Positions 43,603-52,968 of a DNA stretch of 64,000 nt are shown one piece after another (the first letter of the stretch is position 1; every line of letters starts with the position of its first letter). Made by a program: the position numbers and the translations under genes. This stretch comes from CBDCYS01 sp965226245 (GTDB lineage Bacteria; Acidobacteriota; Terriglobia; Bryobacterales; UBA6623). The DNA lies in contig CBDDCL010000015.1 of NCBI GenBank assembly GCA_965226245.1, forward strand, positions 2,232,001 through 2,296,000. Reading direction: 5' to 3'. The notes below the pieces were generated by a model that was not told the origin of the DNA, ran no database searches, and saw only the letters and a program-made list of their open reading frames with translations.

Positions 43603-46600
43603 GTGAGATCGACCTACGCAGCCCCAGCTCGATGGGTCCGGAACGTCAAGTTTTGGGCGGCGGCTTGGTTGATTGTTGGGCTCTGGGCTTGCAGCAGTTC
43701 CAGCGACCAACGATCCCGCCCCCTTTCTCCGCACGAGGCCCTGGAGACATTCCAGATCGTCGACGGTTTCCGCGTAGAACTCTTCGCCGCGGAGCCGAAC
43801 GTCATTGACCCCGTCGAGATCGCCTTTGACGAGAATGGCGGGGTCTATGTCGCCGAGGTGGGAGACAACCCGGAGGACCCTCCGCCTGGACACGCGCCGC
43901 GGAGCCGAATTGCCTACCTTGAGGATACCGACGGCGACGGCGTCATCGACAAACGCACGGTTTTCGCTGACAAGCTCTTGGCGGTCGAGGGGGTGCTTCC
44001 TTGGAAAGGAGGCGTAATCGCGACCGCGGCTCCAGACATCCTATGGTTGAAAGATACCGACGGTGACCACAAGGCCGACGTTCGGAAAGTGCTCTACACC
44101 GGCTTCTATACCAAGAAGAACGTCGAAGGCCGGCTCAGCAATCCCCGCCTGGGGCTCGACAACTGGATCTACGTCGTCAACCACGGATTTCCTGGGGAGA
44201 TCACCTCGCCCGATCATCCGGATCAGCCGCCGGTGCAGGTGCGCGGAAGGGAGTTTCGCTTTCATCCCACACGCGGTTTGGCTGAAGACGCCACGGGGGA
44301 TTCGCAGTTTGGCCTTTCCTTCAACCAGTGGGGCCACGCTTTCATTTCGCAAAATACCGTGCACTTGCGGCACACGGTCATACCAACCGGGTACCTCCGC
44401 CGTAACCCCTACCTCGTCGCCGGCTCGGCTGAACAAGACATCTCAGACCATGGCCGTCCGGCGGCTCGCGTCTTTCCCATCAGTAAGCCCCAGCAATGGC
44501 GCATCGATCGGACCGAGGCCAGGAGAAACCGCTACAAGGAGACGCGCCCAGGACACATCGAGCAGCTCGAGGGCTACTTCACGGCTTCGTGCGGCGTTAC
44601 GGTTTACCTGGGCGACGCCTTCCCGGAAGAGTACGTCGGGTGCGGACGGAAACCAATGTGTTCGTGACCGACGGCAATGGAAACCTCGTTCACCGTGACG
44701 TGTTAGCGGCCGAGGCAGCCACGTACCGCGCCCGCCGCCTCCCACTGGACTCGGATTTCCTCACCTCCACCGACAACTGGTTTCGCCCTGTGAACTTCGC
44801 CAACGCTGCGGACGGAAACCTGTATGTCATCGACTACTACCGCCAGTATTTGGAACATCCCGAATTTATCCCTGACACTGTTAAGAAGCGGCTCAAGATG
44901 GACTTCCGCAGCGGTGACACGCTGGGGAGGATCTACCGCATCGTCCCCGAAAAACCTCGAACCACGCGGCGCCTGGCGGTGCAGCTCGGCTCAGCTTCGA
45001 CCGGCGATTTAGTCGGACTGCTTTCACACTCCAACGGCTGGCACCGGCGTACCGCGCACCGCCTCTTGTTGGAACGGCAGGATTCGGCTGCGGTTCCCGG
45101 CCTGCGGCAGGTGGTTCTCGAGGGGGGTGACGCCGTGGCAGAGCTCCATGCTCTGTGGCTGCTCGAGGAGTTGCATGCTCTCGACCCCTCGCTGGTGAAG
45201 GTTGCTCTGTCAAACCCACACCCCGCGGTTCGTGAACACGGGCTCCAGCTTGCGGAACAGTTCTTTCCACAGTTCAAGAAAGAGGTGTTGGAAGCAACCG
45301 ACGACGAGTCGCCGCGTGTGCAGTTCCAGGCGGCCCTGAGCTTAGGGAACCTCCCGAAAGAAAGGCGCGTCGTGGACGGCTTGGCAAAGGTCGCCGCTCG
45401 TTATCCAGAAGACCGCTGGTTCCAGCTTGGAGTTTTGAGCGCCCCGCCTGAGTGGGCCGCTGATTTGTTCAAAGCGCTGTTGAACCGGCACCGCAATTTC
45501 TTTTCCTCCCCCTCGGAGAGGAAACGCAAGTTCCTCGCGGATTTGGGCCGGGTGATCGGCTCGCGGCGCAAGCCGGCGGAGGTCTCACGCTGGCTCGCCG
45601 AAATGGCCAACAACCCGCGACTGGAGGATCCCGGCTGGAAGCAAGCAGGTTTGGAAGGGCTGGTCGGGGGCCTCGCTCTGGAGAGCCGAACTCGGCTCCG
45701 CATTGCGTCCGCCGAAACTGCGCTGATTAAGATTCTTCAGTCCCCGGAGCTGGAAGTTCAGCGCGCGGCGGCCAAAGCGGCCCGTTTCTTCACATTGAAC
45801 ACTCTGGTTCAACGTGCAAAGCGTGAGGCATTCGACGAAAATTTATCGGTGGACCGGCGGTCTGTTGCAGTGGCTGCGCTGTGCGGGGGCAGCTTTTCTG
45901 AAGCCGCTCCTATCCTTGAAGCGATCCTCACTTCCCCCTCACCCCGGCCGCTCCAACTCGCGGCCGTCGAAACGCTGGACTTCTTCGACGATCCTCAAAC
46001 CGCCAAGATTCTCCTTCGTGGCTGGGCAGGGTACTCTGCCGAGACCCGCAACCGCACGGCTGAGGTGCTGATTCGTCATCGGCATCGCGTGGGCGCTTTG
46101 TTGGAGGCGATCGGCGAGGGCGCCGTCGATCCGCGTTCACTCGATCCAGTGACTCGAATTCGCCTCCTTCAATTTCCTGACCCAAAGATCCAACGGCGCG
46201 CCGCTGCTCTGCTCAAAGCCACAACGGGAGACCGGCGACAGATAGTCGCCGCCTACGAGGGCGCCTTGGAGTTGACAGGACGGGCCACTCAAGGAAAAAC
46301 GGTGTTCGAGCGTGAGTGCGCCAAGTGTCATCTTTCCCAAGCAGAGCGCGGGCGGATCGGCCCAGACCTCTCCGGGGTCAACAACCGCAGCAGTGAAACG
46401 CTTCTGAACGATATACTGAACCCCAGCGACGCCATTACGGACCGGTACACGAACTATCTGCTCGAAACAAAGGACGGCAGGCTCCATGACGGCATGTTCG
46501 TGGCTGAGACCGCAGCGACAGTGACCTTGCGCGGGGAGCTCGAGGACGTCACGGTGCTGCGCAGTCGCATTGCGGAGCTGCGCGCCTCCAGCATCTCTCT

Positions 46601-46679
46601 GATGCCCGAGGGCTTGGAAGAAGGCATGAGTCGCCAGGAGCTGGCGGATGTGATTGCCTACTTGCGGGCGGGCTTGTAG
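43603..46679 (+). pseudogene. Second PVC-type dehydrogenase/HEAT/cytochrome lipoprotein, frameshifted
   Basis: Paralogue of the preceding gene with the same architecture. The first frame (to 44667) holds the lipobox LIVGLWACSS, AYLEDTDGDGVIDKRTVFAD and FTASCGVTVYLGDAFPEEY. The second frame takes over at about 44640 with NVFVTDGNGNLVHRDVL, then HEAT repeats, and a heme site CAKCH (46319-46333) in the TIGR02603-type end. A single indel near 44640 is enough to explain the break. It may be a sequencing error or a true pseudogene. If translated whole it would be about 1025 residues. Confidence 0.82.
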
Positions 46680-46942
46680 AGGTCGGTTACCCGCGGTGTA
46701 ATCACATGGTCAGGGCACGCCACTGTGCCGGCCAGAGCGGTAAACTATCGGAGGTTCCACGATTCGGAACACTTCCAAGAAATGGCATTGTCAAGTTAAC
46801 GGCGGTCGGCGACAATTGACCGATGGAATCCCTGTATCGACGCCACCGCTTTCCACCCGAGATCATCAGCCATGCCGAGCGTCCGGTGAGGGCCTGGGCG
46901 CCTGCTGCAACGTTTGGCGTCAGGATTCAGCGCAAAAAGCTG

Positions 46943-46970
46943 TTGCGATCGGTCTGTGCAGGACTATACT
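46943..46970 (+). promoter_or_regulatory. Putative sigma-70-type promoter of the ThuA gene
   Basis: TTGCGA (46943-46948) and TATACT (46965-46970) are separated by 16 bp, about 75 bp before the chosen start codon. It is only a sequence match. Confidence 0.4.
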
Positions 46971-47044
46971 GTACTTACGCTGGGACCAAAAACGGAAACC
47001 CCAGCCACTTGCGCTATGATCCGCTGCTGATAGGAGGTAAAGAA

Positions 47045-47866
47045 TTGAGAAATCTGTTGGTTGGTGTTCTAAGCTTTACAATTGCTGCCGGATGTGTCCT
47101 CGGGCAGTCCGCCGGGGCGCAAAACGAACCGAAGATCCAGACTCTCATTATTACCGGCCAGAACGGGCACGACTGGCGCGGCACAACACCTCTGTTGCGG
47201 AAAATCTTGGAAGACACGGGCCGTTTCGAAGTCCGTGTCACAGAGGAGTTCCGGGGCGCTGGTCCCGATACCCTGGCCCCCTATGACCTTGTGGTACTGA
47301 ACTACTTCGAGCGCCGGAGGCCCGAGTTGTGGTGGGGCGAGCGAGCCCAGGAGGCTCTGCTAGGTTTCGTCCGATCCGGTAAGGGCCTCGTCGTCTACCA
47401 TTTCTCCATTGCGGCGTTCAACGGCTGGGATGGGTACGAGAAGCTCTGCGCGGCAAACTGGCGTCCCAACAACGGGCATCACTCGCCTCGGCACGATTTC
47501 ACGGTGGAGATCAAGGATCGCGATCATCCGATCACGCGCGGCTTGAAGGCTTCCTTCCCGGTGAAGCACGACGAGCTTTACGCCAATCTCAAGTGGCAAC
47601 CCAAGGACACCTACAGTGTCGTGGCGACCGCGTGGGACGACCACTCTTCGTATAAGAACCGGAGGCAGCCAACCCCCGGACCGGGCTTGCATCAACCGAT
47701 GATGTGGACCCTGCCGTACGACCGAGGCCGGGTTTTCGTGACCGTCCTCGGCCACGCCTCAGAGAATCTGGAAAGCACCGGCTTCCAAGTAACTTACGCC
47801 CGCGGGGCCGAATGGGCGGCGACGGGCGAGGTGACACTCGCCATCCCTGCGACGATGGCCGAATAA
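47045..47866 (+). CDS. Exported ThuA-like domain protein
   Basis: A 273-residue protein. I chose TTG 47045 because a strong AGGAGG (47032-47037) sits 7 nt upstream and the following residues form a signal peptide (RNLLVGVLSFTIAAGCVLGQ). A longer frame from 46823 lacks this. The ThuA-like glutamine-amidotransferase-type fold is shown by LIITGQNGHDWRGTTPLLRK, YDLVVLNYFERRRPELWWG, GKGLVVYHFSIAAFNGWDGY and FVTVLGHASENL. ThuA-like proteins take part in disaccharide oxidation and are often beside dehydrogenases and cytochromes, as here. The exact reaction is unknown. Confidence 0.88.
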   Translation: MRNLLVGVLSFTIAAGCVLGQSAGAQNEPKIQTLIITGQNGHDWRGTTPLLRKILEDTGRFEVRVTEEFRGAGPDTLAPYDLVVLNYFERRRPELWWGERAQEALLGFVRSGKGLVVYHFSIAAFNGWDGYEKLCAANWRPNNGHHSPRHDFTVEIKDRDHPITRGLKASFPVKHDELYANLKWQPKDTYSVVATAWDDHSSYKNRRQPTPGPGLHQPMMWTLPYDRGRVFVTVLGHASENLESTGFQVTYARGAEWAATGEVTLAIPATMAE

Positions 47867-48072
47867 AGCGCAAGGCGCGGGGTTCCGATTGGTCGGCGCG
47901 TTCGAGTAGTGTCCAAAAACTCGATCAGCTCATCCCGATAGATGTTGTGATCGGGAGATCCTTGTCCGGAAGTGCGGCTTTCGTCTTCTTGTATTGGTGG
48001 GCTGACGCTGAGCGGGGCCGGCGACATTTATGACAGGTGGCCCCGTCCGGGGCTTCCCCTCGCAGGGTTTCA

Positions 48073-48140
48073 GACCCAGGGTTCCGCTTCGCTCCACCCA
48101 TGGGCTACGATCCGACGCCGCTTCGCGGCTCAACGGCTCT
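48073..48140. repeat. Dispersed CCCATGGG-type repeat
   Basis: Reverse-complement relative of the second half of the tandem units at 19614-19679 and 19727-19792, and same-strand relative of 62139-62205. The shared core is CCCAGGGTTCCGCTTCGC followed by TCCACCCATGGGCTACGATC. Confidence 0.85.
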
Positions 48141-48445
48141 AAGTGAACAGCATTGGCCTTAGCTCGCCTGGATTGCAACCAGTTATTATCCGAGCTTACG
48201 GGCACAGGATACTCCGAGCTCGAACCCGGTTCCATGACCGCCTTGGCTCGCCAGCGCGAGCCCCTCGCTCGTGGCGACGCAGCAAAAGCTAAGAGCTTGT
48301 CCTACTGGGTAACGACCGGCTCTCAGCCGCTCCAGAGCGAATGGAGCGAGAGTGAATGGCGCGGGGCTGGAGCAACATGGAGCCTGCCGGCATGTGCGTT
48401 GTCGGTGGGCTGTGCGGGCGGTAGCGCTGATTGGCCGGTGGCTGG

Positions 48446-48478
48446 ACCCCAGGCTTCCGCCTGGGGCTCTGTTGCTGC
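48446..48478. repeat. Palindromic repeat, intergenic copy
   Basis: Same 33-bp unit as 17366-17398, inverted: arms CCCCAGGC and GCCTGGGG with a TTCC loop. Together with the copy inside the ligase gene it defines a REP-like family. Confidence 0.75.
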
Positions 48479-48531
48479 AACTCGTATCCCGAAATCGTCT
48501 GCAACTCGTGTCCCGAAGTCGGCGTCGCGAA

Positions 48532-49371
48532 TTAAACAGCCGCCCACTGCTGCTTAAGGAACTTGGTCCCCTCGAACGCGATGTCGTCCGTGGTGGGGGC
48601 GAGATCGCGCCAAATCGCGGTGGCCGCCGACAACTCGGGAATGGTCGAGTTGAACGACTCGATCGTCAGCCAGTCGTCGTAGCCAATTTCCTTGAGAGCG
48701 CGCAAGACACCGGCCCAGTCCGTGTGCCCGCTTCCAGGAATACCGCGATCGTTCTCACAGGTGTGCACGTGCTTGAGATGCTTGCCGCAAAGGCGGCAGG
48801 CATCGGGGACGTTCTTCTCCTCAATGTTCGAGTGGAAGGTGTCGAAGAGAATGCCGACGTTGGGATGGCCGACCTCTTCGACAAAACGCACTGTGTCGGC
48901 GGCGGTGTTGAGAAAGTAGGTTTCAAAGCGGTTCAGTGGCTCGACGGCGAGCTGGACACCGGATTCTTGCAGTGTCGCGCCGATCCGCTGGTGGAACTCG
49001 ACGCCCCATTTCCACTCGTCGCCGGTGCGCCGCCGGCCGGGCAATAGTCCAACGGGAGAATACGTCGGCCCCGCGATCATCCCGGCGCCGACATCCGCGG
49101 CGGTGCGGATGAGTGTTTTCCAATGCGCGACCGTGCTGGAGCGAATCGCGGCGTCATCGCTAATCGGATTCTTCCCCGGCGGGTTGACGGAGCAAAACGC
49201 GCAGGCCAGCTCGTGCTTGGCCAGCGCGGACTTCAGTGCAACGGTATCGAGGTCCGCGGGGTCGAAGACCGGAATCTCGATGCCGTCGATGCCGGCGTTC
49301 TTGATCGCCTCGAGCGGGATGGAGGAATCAAACGCCCCGGACCAAATCATTGTGTTGACGCCAAACCGCAT
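48532..49371 (-). CDS. Sugar phosphate isomerase/epimerase, ketose 3-epimerase-like
   Basis: A 279-residue xylose-isomerase-like TIM barrel. MRFGVNTMIWSGAFDSSIPL, GIEIPVFDPADLDT and SPVGLLPGRRRTGDEW match the D-tagatose/D-psicose 3-epimerase group. LAVEPLNRFETYFLN, GILFDTFHSNIEEK, HVHTCENDRGIPGSGH and WLTIESFN supply the metal-binding Glu, Asp, His and Glu. ATG 49371 is chosen because CAGGAGG lies upstream; a longer frame to 49446 lacks this. It would interconvert ketoses or their derivatives in the cytoplasm. It is near the ThuA and cytochrome genes but on the opposite strand. Confidence 0.87.
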   Translation of the reverse strand: MRFGVNTMIWSGAFDSSIPLEAIKNAGIDGIEIPVFDPADLDTVALKSALAKHELACAFCSVNPPGKNPISDDAAIRSSTVAHWKTLIRTAADVGAGMIAGPTYSPVGLLPGRRRTGDEWKWGVEFHQRIGATLQESGVQLAVEPLNRFETYFLNTAADTVRFVEEVGHPNVGILFDTFHSNIEEKNVPDACRLCGKHLKHVHTCENDRGIPGSGHTDWAGVLRALKEIGYDDWLTIESFNSTIPELSAATAIWRDLAPTTDDIAFEGTKFLKQQWAAV

Positions 49372-49701
49372 GGGAAGCTGCCTCCTGGTTTTGTTTGGAC
49401 CGCGGGAATGTCCGGAATCGACCAAGCTTTCGGAACCGCGCCCCATGGCCGCACCAAGATTATGCCATGGGCGGGCTTAGGCCGGTGTAGCGGCGTTGCC
49501 CGGCCGCAGGCCAGTTTGCGAAGACGGTGCATAGCAAAAGCCGCGGGTCTCTTCGAGACCTTCGCTACGAGATTTCGGTCAGTGGGCCGCCAAATCGGTG
49601 GTCCAGCTCCGATGATCGCGCGCCGAGCGGCTGTCGGTGCTGACCAGGGAGAGGGAGGGAGAGGGTCAGGACATTAGCAAAGCGGGTTAATATAGATACA
49701 A
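49372..49701. other. Divergent intergenic region upstream of the efflux operon
   Basis: Should hold the efflux operon promoter; an AT-rich TTAATATAGATACAAG just before the first gene may be part of it. A stretch near 49540-49567 (CCGCGGGTCTCTTCGAGACC) resembles the hairpin family at 59918-60025. No gene is seen. Confidence 0.45.
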
Positions 49702-50100
49702 GTGAATAAGCAGCTTGCAAGCGTTCTTTGCCCGGTCTTGCTGATCGCTTTTCAGCAGGGTCCGGTTGTCCATTTCCACCTGGACGAGCACGCGAAGGAG
49801 CACGTCGAGGCAGAGCATGCGCAAGGGTTCGCGGCACACATTCACTCTGGCTCCCATTCACTGCCATCTGAGGAGCATGGCGGGGCGAAAGTCGCTCCCG
49901 TTGGCGGCGACCAAGACGCTGTTGAAATTTCTTGGCTGCAGTCGGAGCGACCGGAGGCGCCTCATGCAGAGTCCGCCGCGGGGACGCTAGGTTCTTCGGT
50001 TTCCGCTGTCGTTGTTGTTCTCGCAAACCCGCCGCAAGAGCCGAGAATCCACGATCCTCCGTTCACGTCATCGCGAATCCCCCGAGCTCCTCCCACTTGA
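49702..50100 (+). CDS. Small His-rich exported protein, first gene of metal efflux operon
   Basis: A 132-residue protein with a short signal peptide (LASVLCPVLLIAFQQG) and a His/Glu-rich middle (HFHLDEHAKEHVEAEHAQGF, HIHSGSHSLPSEEHGG). It ends EPRIHDPPFTSSRIPRAPP. Small proteins with such a tail are often encoded just upstream of heavy-metal RND operons; their function is unknown, and periplasmic metal binding is a reasonable guess. The start is GTG 49702. It precedes the TolC gene by 58 bp. Confidence 0.65.
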   Translation: MNKQLASVLCPVLLIAFQQGPVVHFHLDEHAKEHVEAEHAQGFAAHIHSGSHSLPSEEHGGAKVAPVGGDQDAVEISWLQSERPEAPHAESAAGTLGSSVSAVVVVLANPPQEPRIHDPPFTSSRIPRAPPT

Positions 50101-50158
50101 ATCCTGCCTAGGCTGCTTCCCTTCTTTGGGCCCCAGGGTCCGTCCGTGAGGTTGAACC

Positions 50159-51382
50159 ATGATTGCGAGGGCACGCGTCAACATGCGCCTGAGCCTTCTG
50201 GTCTGCTGTTTGGCGACAAATGCCGCCGCCCAGGAGCTGACCGAGAGGCAGGCGCTGCAGCTTCTCCGAGAGAGTCCTTACCACCGAGAATTGCAGGCTC
50301 GGGTGGAGGTGGCGCGGGCGCAATCCCGGCGTGGCACGTTCTATCCGAATCCCTCTTTGAGTGCAGCGTTCGAGGGCGCTGGACGAACGGATTTCTACGT
50401 CTTCGAGCTGCCGCTGGCAGTGAACGGACGACTTAGCTTATTGCGGCAGGCCGGAGAGTCGGCGATCGCGGTGGCGGAGGCCGGAGCAGACCACGCACTG
50501 CGCCAGATCGAAGCGCGGTTGCGCGGCGTGTTCTATCAACTCGCCTACGCTCAGAAGCGAAAGGGAACCATTCGTAACAGCATCGACGAATTGGAGGAGC
50601 TTGCCCGCATCTTGCGCGAACGCGAGAAAGCAGGCGAGGGATCGAAGTTCGACCGTCTGCGCGCGGAGCGGGAAATCGTGGAGCGCGAGACCGAATCCGC
50701 CGATACCGAGGCTCTGATTGCCGAGTCGCGGGCCCGGCTGGCTGGTTTTCTTGGTGAGCGCGTGAATCCGGAAAACTTGGTTGCCAGGGGGACGCTGGGA
50801 CCCGAGTATGCATTGCCGGATCTTCACGAAGCCCTGGCGGAGGGCCTGGAGGCTCGCAGCGATTACCAAGCCGGGAAGGAGCGGCTGGAACAGCTCCGGC
50901 TGGAAGCCGAGGCCGCGGACCGCCTGCGCATCCCAAACCCGGTCGTCTCCGGCGGGCTGAAGCGGGCAGAGATCGGTGAGCGCCATGCGAGCGGTCCCGT
51001 GCTGTCGGTTTCGATCGATCTGCCGCTGTTTAACAAAGGGCAGGCCGGCAAGCAGTTGGCCGAGGCCGAGGCGGCGCGCACGCGTGCACGCCGCGGCATT
51101 CTCGAAAGCCAGATTCTTGCCGATGTGCGCGCGGCGCACAATTCCCTTCGCCTCCGCCGCGAGATCGCCGACCACTACCAGGCGCAGTCCGGCAGGCGTG
51201 CCGAAGAGCTCCGCGAGATTGCTGAAATTTCCTACCAGGAAGGTGAGTTGGGCATTCTGGAGCTGCTGGATTCCTACCGAGTCGCTCAACGCGCGAAGCT
51301 GCGGCTGCTGGAGTTGCAGGCGGCCGCCAAGCTGGCGGAAGTCGAATTCGACCGCACCGTCGCCAAGGAGCTGTTGCCATGA
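50159..51382 (+). CDS. TolC-family outer membrane channel (CzcC/CusC-like)
   Basis: A 407-residue outer membrane efflux protein with a signal peptide (MRLSLLVCCLATNAAAQ, after a possible earlier Met). It has the two OEP repeats: LTERQALQLLRESPYHREL, RGTFYPNPSLSAAFEGAG and long alpha-helical stretches, then LSVSIDLPLFNKGQAGKQLA and YQEGELGILELLDSYRVAQ. It forms the trimeric exit duct of the pump encoded downstream. It overlaps the adaptor gene by 4 nt (ATGA). Confidence 0.9.
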   Translation: MIARARVNMRLSLLVCCLATNAAAQELTERQALQLLRESPYHRELQARVEVARAQSRRGTFYPNPSLSAAFEGAGRTDFYVFELPLAVNGRLSLLRQAGESAIAVAEAGADHALRQIEARLRGVFYQLAYAQKRKGTIRNSIDELEELARILREREKAGEGSKFDRLRAEREIVERETESADTEALIAESRARLAGFLGERVNPENLVARGTLGPEYALPDLHEALAEGLEARSDYQAGKERLEQLRLEAEAADRLRIPNPVVSGGLKRAEIGERHASGPVLSVSIDLPLFNKGQAGKQLAEAEAARTRARRGILESQILADVRAAHNSLRLRREIADHYQAQSGRRAEELREIAEISYQEGELGILELLDSYRVAQRAKLRLLELQAAAKLAEVEFDRTVAKELLP

Positions 51383-52947
51383 GATTACATGTTCTAGCCA
51401 GTATCTTGCTGCTGCCGGCTTGCGGCGGTTCGCCACCGCCGCCCGAGGCCGTCGCCGCGCCGTCGGAGCCCGAGCCGGTTGTGGTCACGCGATGGACGGA
51501 GAAGACCGAGTTGTTCTTGGAGTACCCGCCGCTTCAAGCGGGCGAGGAGTCTCGTTTTGCGGTCCATCTGACCGACATGAGTTCGTTTCAACCCTTGAGG
51601 GAAGGGCGTGTTGCCGTGCACTTGGATTATGGAGGGGGCTTCAGCGAGAGATTTGCCGTGGATGGTCCTTCGCGGCCTGGGATTTTTGGCGTCAATGTCA
51701 CCCCCACGCGGCCAGGAACACCAGCGATGACTGTCCAAGTTCAATCGCCGGCCGTCGAAGACTCCCATGATTTGGGACGGACGCCGGTAGGCGATGGACA
51801 GGAAGGCCTCAGTGCACTCCAAATTACTCAGCGGGAGAAATTGGCGGGAGGAGACATCTCCTTCTTGCCCGCGGGCGGCATCTCCTTTTTAAAAGAACAG
51901 CAATGGGCGCTGGACTTCGCGACGCAGCTTGTCAGGCTCAAGGCGATGCGGGAAAGCTTGGTCATCCCAGCGACGATCGAGCCACGCAGTGGAGGCCGGA
52001 TGGTGGTGACCGCGCCGGTTTCGGGGCGCCTGCTGCCCTCGGTCCGGCTGCCGACTCTGGGGGCGTTCGTGAGCCGGGGACAGAACCTCAGCGCCATCGT
52101 TCCTTTGTGGAGTGGACCTCCTGATCGCAGCGCTCTCCAGCTTCCTCTCGACGAAGCGGGGGTGGCATTGGAGTCTGCCAGGAGGGAACGGCGGCGTGCA
52201 GGGAGACTGCTCGCCGTGGGAGCCATCCCGGCTCGCCGGCTGCAGGAGGCCGAGGCGCGGGAGGCGCTCGTCATGGCCCGGCACAAAGCGGCAGAGGAAC
52301 GCATGGCCTACTACGAAGCTACGCGGCGCGACGACCCTCACAGGGAGTCACAGTCCGCATTCTCGGTACGATCTCATCTCGCAGGGGTCGTTACCGCCGT
52401 TTTCGTGACGGACGGAGCACATGTCGAGGAAGGCGATACCCTGCTTGAAGTCGCCGCAACCGACACGGTCCATGTGTCTGGTGCACTCCCGGAGTCGCGG
52501 GCCGCGGTTCTGCAAAGGCTGAAAGGTGCGGAAATCCAGCTGCCCGGGTCTGAGATCTCGTCGCCGGTGGGCAGGCTGGTCTCGACGGCGCGCGTTGTGG
52601 ACCCCGCGACGCGTACCCTCAAGGCGACCTATTTGCTGGACAACAGGAGGCTGCAACTGGCTATTGGCCAATCCACGTTCCTGCGGCTATTCACCTCCGA
52701 ATCGGTTGAGGCGCCAACGGTTCCGCGTTCGGCGGTTGTCGATGACGGCGGCCGAACGCTCGTATACGTGCAAACTGGGGGTGAGTCGTTCGAGGGGCGC
52801 CCGGTGACGCTCGGTAACCGCCAGGGCGGAGAGGTTCAGATCACCGCGGGCCTGCGGCCCGGCGAGCGTGTCGTCACGCGGGGAGCTTATCTGGTGCGAC
52901 TGGCCTCTATGTCATCCCAGGCGCCGGCTCACGGGCACGTCCACTAG
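51379..52947 (+). CDS. RND efflux adaptor (membrane fusion protein, CzcB-like)
   Basis: A 522-residue periplasmic adaptor with a lipoprotein signal (LASILLLPACGG). The N-terminal extra domain (TRWTEKTELFLEYPPLQAGE, RFAVHLTDMSSFQPL) is typical of CzcB-type adaptors. A barrel-sandwich/lipoyl region (RMVVTAPVSGRLLPSVRLP, HLAGVVTAVFVTDGAHVEEG) and a coiled-coil hairpin (EARREALV-like) follow. The C-terminus AHGHVH is His-rich and may bind metal. It bridges the RND pump and the TolC-type channel. It starts in the stop of the upstream gene. Confidence 0.9.
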   Translation: MRLHVLASILLLPACGGSPPPPEAVAAPSEPEPVVVTRWTEKTELFLEYPPLQAGEESRFAVHLTDMSSFQPLREGRVAVHLDYGGGFSERFAVDGPSRPGIFGVNVTPTRPGTPAMTVQVQSPAVEDSHDLGRTPVGDGQEGLSALQITQREKLAGGDISFLPAGGISFLKEQQWALDFATQLVRLKAMRESLVIPATIEPRSGGRMVVTAPVSGRLLPSVRLPTLGAFVSRGQNLSAIVPLWSGPPDRSALQLPLDEAGVALESARRERRRAGRLLAVGAIPARRLQEAEAREALVMARHKAAEERMAYYEATRRDDPHRESQSAFSVRSHLAGVVTAVFVTDGAHVEEGDTLLEVAATDTVHVSGALPESRAAVLQRLKGAEIQLPGSEISSPVGRLVSTARVVDPATRTLKATYLLDNRRLQLAIGQSTFLRLFTSESVEAPTVPRSAVVDDGGRTLVYVQTGGESFEGRPVTLGNRQGGEVQITAGLRPGERVVTRGAYLVRLASMSSQAPAHGHVH

Positions 52948-52968
52948 TACAGCCATGTTTATACAGAC

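Larger units (their letters stand above)
47867..48531. other. Intergenic region rich in dispersed repeats
   Basis: Between convergent genes. It contains the CCCATGGG-type element (48073-48140), a stretch like the AGCTTGC family (near 48270-48300) and the palindrome at 48446-48478. No gene is supported; open frames here arise from the repeats. Confidence 0.6.
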
